A DNA stretch of 64,000 nucleotides from positions 1 through 64,000 of the forward strand of contig NZ_JARVRJ010000010.1 of NCBI RefSeq assembly GCF_030209745.1, given 5' to 3'. Below, piece after piece: positions 38,959-48,390 of the stretch; position 1 is the first letter of the stretch; each line of letters begins with the position of its first letter. Origin of the DNA: Arthrobacter sp. fls2-241-R2A-200 (lineage in GTDB: Bacteria > Actinomycetota > Actinomycetes > Actinomycetales > Micrococcaceae). Made by a program: the position numbers and the translations under genes. The notes below the pieces were generated by a model that was given only the letters and a program-made list of their open reading frames with translations, had not been told where the DNA came from and did no database searches.

Positions 38959-41436
38959 ATGACTAGTTCAACCGAAACAGGATCGACGCAAGGGGTACGA
39001 GCCGTGGCGCTCAAGAAATCGGATCTTTACAGTTCGCTGTGGAAGAGCTGTGACGAACTGCGCGGTGGCATGGATGCCAGCCAGTACAAGGACTACATCT
39101 TGACGATGCTGTTCGTGAAGTTCGTCTCCGACAAGTCCAAGATCGATCCGAACTCGCTGATCGATGTGCCAGCAGGTGGTTCCTTCGACGACATGATCGC
39201 TACCAAGGGCGATAAGGAGATCGGCGATCGGATCAACAAGATTATCGCTAAGCTCGCCGAGGCCAACGACCTACAGAAGGTCATCGACCTGGCCGACTTC
39301 AATGACGAAGAAAAACTCGGCAAGGGTAAGGAGATGCAGGACCGTCTTTCGAAGCTGGTCACCATCTTCCAAGACCTGGACTTCCGTGGCTCCCGCGCCG
39401 AGGGCGACGACCTGCTGGGGGACGCCTATGAATACTTGATGCGACACTTCGCGACTGAGTCAGGCAAATCTAAGGGGCAGTTCTACACGCCGGCCGAGGT
39501 TTCACGCATTCTTGCCAAGCTTCTCGGCATCAACGCTGACACCCCGTTCTCGGCCACTGCATACGACCCGACTTGCGGATCCGGATCCCTCTTGCTCAAA
39601 GTCGGCGACGAAGCCCCCAATGGCCTTACCCTCTACGGCCAAGAAAAAGACAACGCGACCTGGGCGTTGTCTAAGATGAACATGATCTTGCATGGCAATG
39701 AGATTGCCGACATCCGCAAGGGCGACACGATCACGAGCCCACAGTTCACCAAGGGCGACCAACTCGAAACGTTCGACTTCGTAGTGGCCAACCCGCCCTT
39801 CTCGGTTAAGTCGTGGAGCAACGGCCTGGAGAACGAGTTCGGCCGCTTCGAATACGGCATGCCGCCTGAGAAAAACGGCGACTACGCCTTTCTGCTGCAC
39901 ATACTGAAGTCGATGAACAGCACTGGCAAAGCAGCAGTCATCCTTCCCCACGGCGTCCTGTTCCGCGGTAATGCCGAAGCCGTCATTCGTAAGCGCCTGC
40001 TTAGGCAGGGGTTCATCAAGGGCATCATAGGCCTGCCCGCCAACCTCTTCTACGGTACCGGCATCCCTGCCTGCATTATCGTGCTCGACAAGGAAAACGC
40101 AGCGGCCCGTACCGGTGTCTTCATGATCGACGCCTCTAAGGGATTCATCAAGGACGGGAATAAGAACCGCCTGCGATCCCAGGACCTACACAAGATCGTC
40201 GACGTCTTCACCAAGCAGACCGAAGTCGAGCGCTATTCGCGGATGGTATCGCTCAGTGAGATTGCCGATTCGAAGAATGACTACAACCTAAACATCACGC
40301 GCTACATCGACTCATCTGAACCGGAAGACATCCAGGACCTGCATGCTCACGTCCATGGCGGCATCCCCGAGCGCGATCTCGACGCCCTTTCCGGCTATTG
40401 GGACGCATTCCCTGCCCTCCGCTCTGCGCTCTTCAAGCCAAACCGTTCCGGATACAGCGACTTGGCTATCGATGTGGCAATCGTGCAGCCGACCATCCTC
40501 GATTCTGAGGAGTTCAAGCAGTTCGCCAAGGATATAAACGTGGAAGTCGACGACTGGTTTGATACCCACCGCGGCGAATTAACAGGAATCACCGAAAACA
40601 CCAAGCCCAATACATTAATTGAAGCGTTGGGTGACGACTTATTGGCTCGATTCAAGCACACCCCGCTGCTGGATGAGTACAGCGTGTATGAACAGCTCAT
40701 GTCCTACTGGCACGATGTCATGCATGACGATGTCTTCCTTGTCATGAACGACGGGTGGACTGGCTCAGCAAATCCGCGCAAGACCATTGACGATAAAGAG
40801 CGCAAGCTATCGGAGACACCAGACTTGGCAACCGGCTCAGGCCGCAATGTCGCAAAGTACAAAATGGACCTCATCCCGCCCGCCCTTATAGTTGCACGCT
40901 ACTTCGCCGATGAGCAGACCAAACTCGACGAGCTCAACGCAACCGCCGACGAAGCCAGCCGCAGCGTCGAAGAATACACCGAAGAACACGCCGTCGAAGA
41001 CGGACTTCTTGTAGAAGCCATGGACGACGACAAAATCACCAAGGTTCTGGTAGCCGCACGCCTGAAGGCCGCTAAACGTGAAGGCTCCGACCCTGATGAA
41101 GTGAAAGCGCTGGAGCATCTGATATGGCTATACAGCTCAGAAACTGTAGCCAAGAAGGCTGTCAGGGATGCGCAAGCCGACCTCGACCTCGCCACGCTCA
41201 AGAAGTACGGCGAACTCAACGAAGGCGACATTAAGCAGCTTGTACTCGACGACAAGTGGAATGCAACGATCAGGCGTCGTGTTGCAGAGGAGGTTAATGG
41301 GCTCACTCTTGAACTAGTTGAACGAATCAGGGAACTTGGTGATCGATATAAAGAAACTGTCGACGACCTCGCCGATGAACTCACCAAGCTAGAGACAAAG
41401 ATGACTAAGCATCTCTTCGATATGGGGATTAGCTGA
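38959..41436 (+). CDS. hsdM: Type I restriction-modification system, modification subunit HsdM
   Basis: A subunit of about 825 residues. The helical HsdM N-terminal domain is SSLWKSCDELRGGMDASQYKDYILTMLFVKFVSDK. The SAM motif I is DPTCGSGS at 203-210, and the catalytic motif is NPPF at 278-281, i.e. N6-adenine methylation. The standard core ends about residue 480. A further ~340 residues, helical and with coiled-coil character (TKLDELNATADEASRSVEEYTEEH, EMTKLETKMTKH-like end), exceed the ~500-residue norm of many HsdM proteins. ATG 38959 has GGAG 8 nt upstream. Forms M2S1 with HsdS for methylation, and with HsdR for cleavage. Confidence 0.93.
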   Translation: MTSSTETGSTQGVRAVALKKSDLYSSLWKSCDELRGGMDASQYKDYILTMLFVKFVSDKSKIDPNSLIDVPAGGSFDDMIATKGDKEIGDRINKIIAKLAEANDLQKVIDLADFNDEEKLGKGKEMQDRLSKLVTIFQDLDFRGSRAEGDDLLGDAYEYLMRHFATESGKSKGQFYTPAEVSRILAKLLGINADTPFSATAYDPTCGSGSLLLKVGDEAPNGLTLYGQEKDNATWALSKMNMILHGNEIADIRKGDTITSPQFTKGDQLETFDFVVANPPFSVKSWSNGLENEFGRFEYGMPPEKNGDYAFLLHILKSMNSTGKAAVILPHGVLFRGNAEAVIRKRLLRQGFIKGIIGLPANLFYGTGIPACIIVLDKENAAARTGVFMIDASKGFIKDGNKNRLRSQDLHKIVDVFTKQTEVERYSRMVSLSEIADSKNDYNLNITRYIDSSEPEDIQDLHAHVHGGIPERDLDALSGYWDAFPALRSALFKPNRSGYSDLAIDVAIVQPTILDSEEFKQFAKDINVEVDDWFDTHRGELTGITENTKPNTLIEALGDDLLARFKHTPLLDEYSVYEQLMSYWHDVMHDDVFLVMNDGWTGSANPRKTIDDKERKLSETPDLATGSGRNVAKYKMDLIPPALIVARYFADEQTKLDELNATADEASRSVEEYTEEHAVEDGLLVEAMDDDKITKVLVAARLKAAKREGSDPDEVKALEHLIWLYSSETVAKKAVRDAQADLDLATLKKYGELNEGDIKQLVLDDKWNATIRRRVAEEVNGLTLELVERIRELGDRYKETVDDLADELTKLETKMTKHLFDMGIS

Positions 41437-41438
41437 CC

Positions 41439-42593
41439 GTGAGCACAACCCAAACCCAATTCAAGAATTCCGAAGCTGGATTGATCCCTCAAGACTGGGA
41501 AGTCAAGCGAATTGGAGATTTTCTCAAATTTTTCAGTGGAAAAGCCCACGAGCAACATATCTCACCTGCGGGACGTTACGTCGTCGTGAACTCGAAGTTC
41601 ATTTCCTCTGATGGAAGAGTTCGCAAGTACAGCACCAAAAACTTTCTATCGGCTCGTATAGGCGACGTGCTAATGGTCATGAGCGACTTGCCAAACGGTC
41701 GCGCCTTAGCCAAATGCTTCCTCGTAGACCATAATGATTTCTATGCGGTAAACCAGCGGGTGTGCATTCTCCGCACTCGTAACGACGATCCTCGATATCT
41801 GCGGTACGTTCTGAATCGTAACCCTTACTTCATGGCATTTGACGATGGCGTACAGCAGACTCACTTGTTGAACGATCCGATAAAGAACTGTCCGGTAGTT
41901 TTACCTAAGTTCAATGAACAACTTGCAATCGCCGATGTCTTGGAGGATTCGGATTCCCTAATCGCCGCGCTGGAACGGCTGATCGCCAAGAAGCAATGGA
42001 TCAAGCAAGGCATGATGCAGCAGCTCCTCAGCGGCAAGACCCGCCTTCCTGGATTCAGTGCAAATTGGCGCACCATAGTTTTGGGGGATGTGTTGAAGGT
42101 AAGACATGGACGGAATCAACAGGGAGTCGAGCACGCCGCCGGGCAGTATCCAATCCTTGCCACGGGCGGACAGATCGGCCGAACGAACACACCACTTTAC
42201 TCGAGGCCGTCCGTTCTAATTGGTCGCAAGGGGACGATTGATCGACCTCAGTATCGAGATGAGCCGTTCTGGACTGTCGACACATTGTTCTATACCGAAA
42301 TTGCCGATTCCATGGTCCCGAAGTTCTTGTACTACCAGTTCCTCATGGTCGATTGGCGCTCAAAGAATGAGGCATCAGGAGTGCCAAGCCTGAACGCACG
42401 TGCCATCGAGAACGTTCAAGTCCGAGTGCCAGAGCGTGAGGAACAGCAAGCCATTACCGATGTACTTTCGGATGCTGATGCAGAAATACAGTCCTTACGG
42501 AGGCGCCTGACGAAGGCAAAATCACTGAAGCACGGCATGATGCAGGAGCTTCTGACCGGCCGGACGCGCCTGCCAACAGAGGCCGCAGCATGA
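41439..42593 (+). CDS. hsdS: Type I restriction-modification system, specificity subunit HsdS
   Basis: A 384-residue subunit with two target-recognition domains, each followed by a conserved helix. TRD1 (about 15-165) is followed by LERLIAKKQWIKQGMMQQLLSGKTRLPGF. TRD2 (about 200-345) is followed by LRRRLTKAKSLKHGMMQELLTGRTRLP. The internal repeat of the two conserved helices is plain and typical. The bipartite DNA target cannot be predicted. GTG start, 2 nt after hsdM; the stop overlaps the HEPN gene as ATGA. Confidence 0.93.
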   Translation: MSTTQTQFKNSEAGLIPQDWEVKRIGDFLKFFSGKAHEQHISPAGRYVVVNSKFISSDGRVRKYSTKNFLSARIGDVLMVMSDLPNGRALAKCFLVDHNDFYAVNQRVCILRTRNDDPRYLRYVLNRNPYFMAFDDGVQQTHLLNDPIKNCPVVLPKFNEQLAIADVLEDSDSLIAALERLIAKKQWIKQGMMQQLLSGKTRLPGFSANWRTIVLGDVLKVRHGRNQQGVEHAAGQYPILATGGQIGRTNTPLYSRPSVLIGRKGTIDRPQYRDEPFWTVDTLFYTEIADSMVPKFLYYQFLMVDWRSKNEASGVPSLNARAIENVQVRVPEREEQQAITDVLSDADAEIQSLRRRLTKAKSLKHGMMQELLTGRTRLPTEAAA

Positions 42594-43324
42594 ACATAGA
42601 TTGGGCGCTGAAGGAGCTCGACAAATTCATAGAGCAAACTGCGATGCGGTATCCAGATCCTGTTCCCGGCTTTGTGGATATGACCGGGCGAAAGATTACT
42701 GCCGCTTCGGACGAGGAAATCACGAAGCAAGCTCATGTCGTTGAGCAGATACTCGATCGTGTTATCCCCGGCTGGCGCGATCTTGCAGCGAGTAAGGCTA
42801 ACAAGTGGGTCCGCCACCGGACAGCCACACTTCGTGCTCGCGAGGCGCTCGTCCGTGACCAAGAAATTCGGGAAAACCTCGGTGAGAATGCCCCTGAGCT
42901 GTCGGCGGCCAAACTTCATCCATGGGTATGGACTGGAGCTAAGTCTCTCTGGCATTCCGGACACTACCGAGAAGCAGTTGAAGGTGCGATCCGCAAACTC
43001 AACGCCGAGGCACAAAACAAAGTTGGTCGACGCGACATCAGTGAGACGGATCTCTTCAAGCAGGCATTCAGCAGGGACGCTGCAGCACCGGGAAAGGCTC
43101 GGCTTCGTCGAATGACTGACGACGGCAGCAAAACATTTGAATCCGTACAGCGTGGTGCGATGAACTTTGCGGAAGGTGTCTTCGCTGGGATCAGGAACCC
43201 GTTGAGTCATGAAGCCGATCAGGAATTATCAGAACAAGAATCACTCGAATACCTAGCAGCACTCAGCGTCCTGGCGCGGTGGGTGGACGAGGCCGAAGTT
43301 GAAAGTAAGGAGGTGTCAGCATGA
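42590..43324 (+). CDS. TIGR02391/Ymh-like protein with HEPN motif, inside the RM operon
   Basis: A 244-residue helical protein. The C-terminal half resembles the TIGR02391 (Hypoth_Ymh) group: HPWVWTGAKSLWHSGHYREAVEGAIRKLNAE, then FAGIRNPLSHE with the HEPN-type R-x4-H motif (R202, H207). HEPN proteins are often metal-independent RNases used in abortive infection and toxin-antitoxin systems. The gene is coupled on both sides by 4-nt ATGA overlaps (with hsdS and hsdR), so its expression is tied to the RM enzyme. It may be a back-up effector that acts on RNA when restriction fails; that function is inference. Confidence 0.8.
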   Translation: MNIDWALKELDKFIEQTAMRYPDPVPGFVDMTGRKITAASDEEITKQAHVVEQILDRVIPGWRDLAASKANKWVRHRTATLRAREALVRDQEIRENLGENAPELSAAKLHPWVWTGAKSLWHSGHYREAVEGAIRKLNAEAQNKVGRRDISETDLFKQAFSRDAAAPGKARLRRMTDDGSKTFESVQRGAMNFAEGVFAGIRNPLSHEADQELSEQESLEYLAALSVLARWVDEAEVESKEVSA

Positions 43325-46300
43325 GCACAGTCGGACAAATTGAACGAAAAACACAAAACCGCGTAGTGGAGCTGTTCCAGGAACAACTCGGCTATGAGTA
43401 CGGTGGCAACTGGGAGTACCGCGAGGGCAATTCCCATGTTGAGGCTGCCCTACTTGAGCAGAATCTTCGAGCCCGTGGTTACAACGACAACCTGATCAAT
43501 AAGGCGATAGACCAGCTCAAGAAAGATGCGTCGCTCGGTGGCGGCCGCAAGCTTTACGAGGCCAACCGCGATGTCTACAACCTGCTGCGATACGGGGTGA
43601 AAGTCAGGCCTGGCATCGGCGAGAACACCGAGACGGTCTGGCTGATCGACTGGCGGAACCCGGAGGCCAATCACTTCGTAGTAGCCGAGGAAGTCTCGAT
43701 CAAGGGCGAGCATAACAAGCGCCCCGACATCGTGCTCTACGTCAACGGCCTGGCGCTGGGTGTCATTGAACTCAAGAGATCGAAAGTCGGTGTGTCCGAG
43801 GGTATCCGCCAGAACATCGGCAATCAGCGCCAAGACTTCATTCAGCCTTTCTTCACAACTGTGCAAATGGTTTTTGCCGGTAACGACATCGAGGGTCTGC
43901 GCTACGGAGTCATCGGAACGTCCGAAAAGTACTGGCTGTCATGGAAGGAACCATCTGAGACCGAGAATCCTCTGGATCGCGCACTGGTCCAGATGTGCGC
44001 CAAGGACCGCTTCCTGGAGCTGATCCATGACTTCATGGTCTTTGATTCCGGAACCAAGAAGACCTGCCGCCACAATCAGTACTTCGGTATCAAAGCGGCC
44101 CAGGAACGCATCGCCAAGCGCGAGGGTGGCATTATCTGGCACACGCAGGGATCGGGTAAGTCCCTGACTATGGTGTGGCTGGCTAAGTGGATCCGCGAAC
44201 ACCAGACCCACGGTTCAGAACAAGCCCGCGTCCTGATCATCACTGACCGCACGGAGTTGGATGATCAGATCAAGAAGGTCTTCAACGGGGTCAACGAGGA
44301 CATATACCGCACCAGCTCTGGTGCTGATCTGATTGGCGCACTGAATAAGCACGAGCCGTGGCTGATTGGGTCCTTGGTGCACAAGTTTCGCGCTGGCGAC
44401 GATGACCAGAGCCGAGATGAAGCCAGCGGTGACTTCATCGCCGAGTTGAACGCCAAGATTCCGGCCGGCTTCTCTGCTAAGGGAAACCTGTTCGTTTTCG
44501 TGGACGAAGCGCACCGTACGCAGTCGGGCAAGATGCATAAGGCAATGAAGCATCTGCTACCGGGCGCGATGTTTATCGGTTTCACCGGTACACCGCTGCT
44601 CAAGAAGGACAAGGCGACCAGTATGGAAACCTTTGGCACCTTCATCCACACTTACAAATTCGATGAAGCCGTCGATGATGGAGTTGTGCTTGATCTGCGC
44701 TATGAAGCACGCAGTATCGACCAAGAGCTCGTCTCCCACGCCAGGATCGATCAGTGGTTTGATACCAAGACGAAGAACATGACCGACTTGTCCAAGGCGG
44801 AGCTCAAGAAGCGCTGGGGCACAATGCAAAAGGTCGTGAGCTCGGAACCGCGGGCCAAGCAAATCGTCATGGACATCATGTTCGACATGGGGACCAAGCC
44901 CCGCCTGATGGATGGCACGGGCAACGCCATGCTGGTCGGCTCCAGCATCTACCAGGCCTGCAAGTTCTACGAGATGTTCAACCAGACCGATCTCAAGGGC
45001 AAGGTCGCCATCGTCACCAGCTACCAGCCGCAGCCTGGGGATATTTCTAAGGAAGATACCGGACACGGCGCCACCGAGAAGTTGCGCCAGTACGACATCT
45101 ACCGGCAGATGCTGGCCGACTACTTCAATGAACCAGCCGACCACGCCGTGATGAAGGTCGAACAGTTCGAGAAGGAAGTCAAGGAACGGTTCATCAAGGA
45201 GCCGGGCCAGATGCGTCTGTTGATCGTGGTAGACAAGCTGCTCACCGGCTTCGACGCACCTTCTGCTACCTATCTCTATATCGACAAGAAGATGCGCGAC
45301 CACGGACTCTTCCAGGCCATCTGCCGAGTTAACCGCCTCGACGGTGACGATAAGGACTACGGCTACATAGTCGATTACCAAGACCTCTTCAACTCCCTCG
45401 AGGATGCAATCACTGACTACACCCAGGGTGCTTTCGAGAACTACGACGACGATGACGTCAAAGGCATAATGAAGGACCGCCACAAACAAGGACGGCAGGA
45501 TCTTGACGAGGCCATGGAGCGCGTCCGCGCCCTCTGCGAGGCTGTGCTGCCGCCAAAGGATCCGCAGCAGTATCAGCACTACTTTGTAGCTATGGAGGCC
45601 GGGAACACTGCGCAAATCAAGGCAAACGAAGCTAAGCGCGTCGAGCTGTATAAGTCAGTCGCGGCTCTGACGCGGGCTTACGCGGCGATCGCCACTGATA
45701 TGGACAAGGCTGGTTACGACGACACTCAGACGGCTTCTCTCGCTGCCGAAGTCAAGCATTACGTCGACGTGGTTGCTGAAGTCAAGGTTGGTGCAGGCGA
45801 GAACGAGGATTTCAAACAGTACGAAGCCGACATGCGCTTCCTCCTCGACACCTATATTCGAGCAGATGCCTCCCAAGTTGTCGCTGACTTCCAGGATGTC
45901 GGATTGGTGCAACTGATCGTGAAGGAGGGGGCTGTCGCCCTCGACAAGCTCCCTGCAGGTCTCAAGAATGACCCGGAAGCCATGGCTGAGGTCATCGTCA
46001 ACAATATCCGCCGGGTGATCGTCGACGAGCAAGCGATGAACCCTAAGTACTACGAAACGATGTCTTCCCTGCTCGACGCTATTATCGAGAAGCGTCGCCA
46101 AGGAGCCATCGAGTACCAGGAATACCTTCACCAGTTGATCGCACATGCCAAGGCTGTTGGAGCCGAAGGAACAGGCAACAACTACCCGGCATGGGCCGTG
46201 GATGGTGCGCAGCGGGCGCTCGTTGATTTCGCCTTCCCTGATCCAAGCTTGGAAGTCCACGTTGATGCCGCTATCCGCGGCGGCAAGCCCCACGACTGGG

Positions 46301-46419
46301 TCGGAAACGGCATGAAGGAGAAGGTCGTGAAGCGAGCGATCCAGCGCGTCCTGCCTGACGCCTTCGACCGCTTCGATGAATTGTTTGACCTCGTAAAGGC
46401 ACGCCATGAGTACCGCTAA
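43321..46419 (+). CDS. hsdR: Type I restriction-modification system, restriction subunit HsdR
   Basis: A 1032-residue endonuclease/translocase. The N-terminal PD-(D/E)XK nuclease has RPDIVLYVNGLALGVIELKRSK (D136, E150, K152). The SF2 motor has Walker A HTQGSGKSLTMVW, motif II VDEAHRTQSG, motif III FTGTPL, and later motifs with LLIVVDKLLTGFDAP and QAICRVNR. The C-terminal helical region binds the methylase core. Catalytic parts are all present, so the enzyme looks active. Start coupled to the HEPN gene; the end overlaps the SprT-like gene by 14 nt. Confidence 0.95.
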   Translation: MSTVGQIERKTQNRVVELFQEQLGYEYGGNWEYREGNSHVEAALLEQNLRARGYNDNLINKAIDQLKKDASLGGGRKLYEANRDVYNLLRYGVKVRPGIGENTETVWLIDWRNPEANHFVVAEEVSIKGEHNKRPDIVLYVNGLALGVIELKRSKVGVSEGIRQNIGNQRQDFIQPFFTTVQMVFAGNDIEGLRYGVIGTSEKYWLSWKEPSETENPLDRALVQMCAKDRFLELIHDFMVFDSGTKKTCRHNQYFGIKAAQERIAKREGGIIWHTQGSGKSLTMVWLAKWIREHQTHGSEQARVLIITDRTELDDQIKKVFNGVNEDIYRTSSGADLIGALNKHEPWLIGSLVHKFRAGDDDQSRDEASGDFIAELNAKIPAGFSAKGNLFVFVDEAHRTQSGKMHKAMKHLLPGAMFIGFTGTPLLKKDKATSMETFGTFIHTYKFDEAVDDGVVLDLRYEARSIDQELVSHARIDQWFDTKTKNMTDLSKAELKKRWGTMQKVVSSEPRAKQIVMDIMFDMGTKPRLMDGTGNAMLVGSSIYQACKFYEMFNQTDLKGKVAIVTSYQPQPGDISKEDTGHGATEKLRQYDIYRQMLADYFNEPADHAVMKVEQFEKEVKERFIKEPGQMRLLIVVDKLLTGFDAPSATYLYIDKKMRDHGLFQAICRVNRLDGDDKDYGYIVDYQDLFNSLEDAITDYTQGAFENYDDDDVKGIMKDRHKQGRQDLDEAMERVRALCEAVLPPKDPQQYQHYFVAMEAGNTAQIKANEAKRVELYKSVAALTRAYAAIATDMDKAGYDDTQTASLAAEVKHYVDVVAEVKVGAGENEDFKQYEADMRFLLDTYIRADASQVVADFQDVGLVQLIVKEGAVALDKLPAGLKNDPEAMAEVIVNNIRRVIVDEQAMNPKYYETMSSLLDAIIEKRRQGAIEYQEYLHQLIAHAKAVGAEGTGNNYPAWAVDGAQRALVDFAFPDPSLEVHVDAAIRGGKPHDWVGNGMKEKVVKRAIQRVLPDAFDRFDELFDLVKARHEYR

Positions 46420-47134
46420 CGCCTACTTACGAGTCGCCGGCATCGACGTGGATGTGGTCTACAAGCACATCAAGAACATGCATATAGCCGTCTACCCGCC
46501 TCTGGGCCGGGTGCGCGTGGCCGCACCCGAACGACTCGACGATGATGCTATCCGATTGGCTATCGTCCAACGCCTACCGTGGATCAAGCGTCAACGGGAG
46601 CAACTGCGCAACGCCGTGCGGCAGTCTGAGCGAGAGATGATAGTCGGCGAATCTCACTTCGTCTGGGGTCGGCGTTACCGGCTCCAACTGATCCTTGCGC
46701 CCGGGCGGATTCGCTTCGAGACCTCGGGCAGCAAACTCGTCATGCATGCGCCGGAAGACAGCACGGCCGAAGCTAGGCGAGATGCACTGGATAAGTGGTA
46801 TCGGCATGCATTGAAATCGGAACTCCCGGCTCTACTGGCGAAATGGGAACCAGTCATCGGGCGTAAAGCCGCCAAGTGGTCGGTTCGCCGTATGAAGACC
46901 AAGTGGGGATCGTGTAACCGCGAGTCTGCTCATGTCTGGTTCAATGCGGAGCTGGCCAAGAAACACCCCAATTGTTTGGAATACATCGTCGTGCACGAGA
47001 TGACCCATCTGCTTGAACGCAACCACAATGAGCGTTTCACAGAGCTGATGGACGGATTCCTTCCTGACTGGCGAGCACGCCGCGATGACTTGAATCAAGC
47101 ACCCCTGCGTGATGAAACGTGGAGTCTCAAATGA
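46406..47134 (+). CDS. SprT/YgjP-like zinc metalloprotease
   Basis: A 242-residue protein of the YgjP/DUF45 group. The zinc motif is VVHEMTHLLERNHNERF (HExxH plus a third His). It is preceded by KTKWGSCNRES, the conserved family block. The N-terminal ~150 residues are strand-rich. Such genes are regularly found immediately downstream of hsdR in type I operons; SprT relatives cleave proteins cross-linked to DNA. It starts 14 nt inside hsdR, so it is translated with it. A role in clearing stalled restriction complexes is inference. Confidence 0.88.
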   Translation: MSTANAYLRVAGIDVDVVYKHIKNMHIAVYPPLGRVRVAAPERLDDDAIRLAIVQRLPWIKRQREQLRNAVRQSEREMIVGESHFVWGRRYRLQLILAPGRIRFETSGSKLVMHAPEDSTAEARRDALDKWYRHALKSELPALLAKWEPVIGRKAAKWSVRRMKTKWGSCNRESAHVWFNAELAKKHPNCLEYIVVHEMTHLLERNHNERFTELMDGFLPDWRARRDDLNQAPLRDETWSLK

Positions 47135-47159
47135 GAAGGATCATGGAGAGTAAGACCGC

Positions 47160-48389
47160 GTGACTACAACTTCGACAGCTGGTAAAGATCGGTCGGCTCA
47201 TGCGTCCATTCGAGGGTACTGCTACCAATTCGATCGCACGATCCTGGAAGTCCTTGGAGCTGATTCGGATACCGAGGTTCTCGTCGAGGGTCTTGAAGAC
47301 GTTGACCTACTAGGTCCAAGCGGCACCACCGCCGTTCAGGTGAAGTATTGGGCCTCGAAAAAGTACAGTACTCCGCGGTCCATCCATGAACCCGTCGAAT
47401 TGATGCTCGATGCATACTCGCAAGGAAAAAATCACGACTTCATTTTGCACGTCCATTTTGGTCAGGAAAGCTATCCACCAGAGACACTGACACTCGATGA
47501 GCTTCGTGCATGCCTGACTCGACGAACTACCAAGGGCGGAGTACAGATTCATCGAGACTACGAAAAGTACTCAGAAGAAACACTGATTGGCTTCACCACA
47601 CGGCTTATCATCCGATCCGGCGACGACTTCGAATCACAGAACAGGTCAACGAAGAAGCAGCTCGCACGGCATCTTTCTGCCAGCGAACAAGATGTAGATG
47701 ATCTGCACTATGCAGTTGCGCTAACTCACGTTCAGTCCTTGGCGATGAATCCTGATATAAGCAAGCGAAAAATCAACCGCACAAATTTTCTCGATCGGAT
47801 CAACACCCGCCAGGCTCTCTATACTCGGTGGCACGTCGAAACTGTCGGAGCAGACCGCTATGCAACCGGACTTGCACGGCGACTCAAACAACTGAAGGTA
47901 CTTACTCCGACTAAAAACAAAGCCGTGGTCATCTCCATCGCTCAGGATGAGGTCGAAGCGCAGGCCCTCGCTTGTAGACTCGCCGTCTCCGAGTACGGCC
48001 CTGGAAAAATGTACACGGCTACTCCATGGACGCTCGTAGTTGACGGCACCGACGATCAAATTCGTCGGATCAAACTTGCAGTGCTCAAAAATGGCGTCGG
48101 GATCAACGACGGATACGAAACTATTAGTTTCCAGACATCAGCATTTGGCGCACCGCCCATCATAAATCGGCGCCGTGGCGGAGACATAATCAAGCTAGCC
48201 TCCTACACAATACGGATCATCTCCATGACCAGCTTTCGAGAATTCATCAAAGAAGGTAATGAGTTTGGCGTCGTATTCGCACTTCAGGGACTCGATGATG
48301 AGCTATGCCGGGATGGAAGCTCAGATCCGCCGGTTTTCTATCAAGGCTTGAGCGTAGAACACATTCACAAAATAATTGGGGGAAAATAA
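47160..48389 (+). CDS. Putative dsDNA nuclease (Cap4/DUF4297-like QxK family), partner of HerA
   Basis: A 409-residue protein. The N-terminal ~150 residues show the arrangement of PD-(D/E)XK enzymes of the Cap4/DUF4297 type: SIRGYCYQFDRTILEVLG helix, then E46, D47 and D49 in VEGLEDVDLL, and the Q60-x-K62 motif in TTAVQVKYW. The rest is mixed alpha/beta with no motif I recognise (possible sensor or HerA-binding part). It is followed directly by a HerA-type ATPase, as in DUF4297-HerA antiphage systems. GTG start with GGAGAG upstream. Catalytic assignment is by motif inspection only. Confidence 0.72.
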   Translation: MTTTSTAGKDRSAHASIRGYCYQFDRTILEVLGADSDTEVLVEGLEDVDLLGPSGTTAVQVKYWASKKYSTPRSIHEPVELMLDAYSQGKNHDFILHVHFGQESYPPETLTLDELRACLTRRTTKGGVQIHRDYEKYSEETLIGFTTRLIIRSGDDFESQNRSTKKQLARHLSASEQDVDDLHYAVALTHVQSLAMNPDISKRKINRTNFLDRINTRQALYTRWHVETVGADRYATGLARRLKQLKVLTPTKNKAVVISIAQDEVEAQALACRLAVSEYGPGKMYTATPWTLVVDGTDDQIRRIKLAVLKNGVGINDGYETISFQTSAFGAPPIINRRRGGDIIKLASYTIRIISMTSFREFIKEGNEFGVVFALQGLDDELCRDGSSDPPVFYQGLSVEHIHKIIGGK

Positions 48390-48390
48390 A

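Noticed and set aside
44557..45615. A 352-codon leftward frame inside hsdR
   Set aside because: hsdR motifs run continuously through this stretch on the other strand, so this is a shadow.
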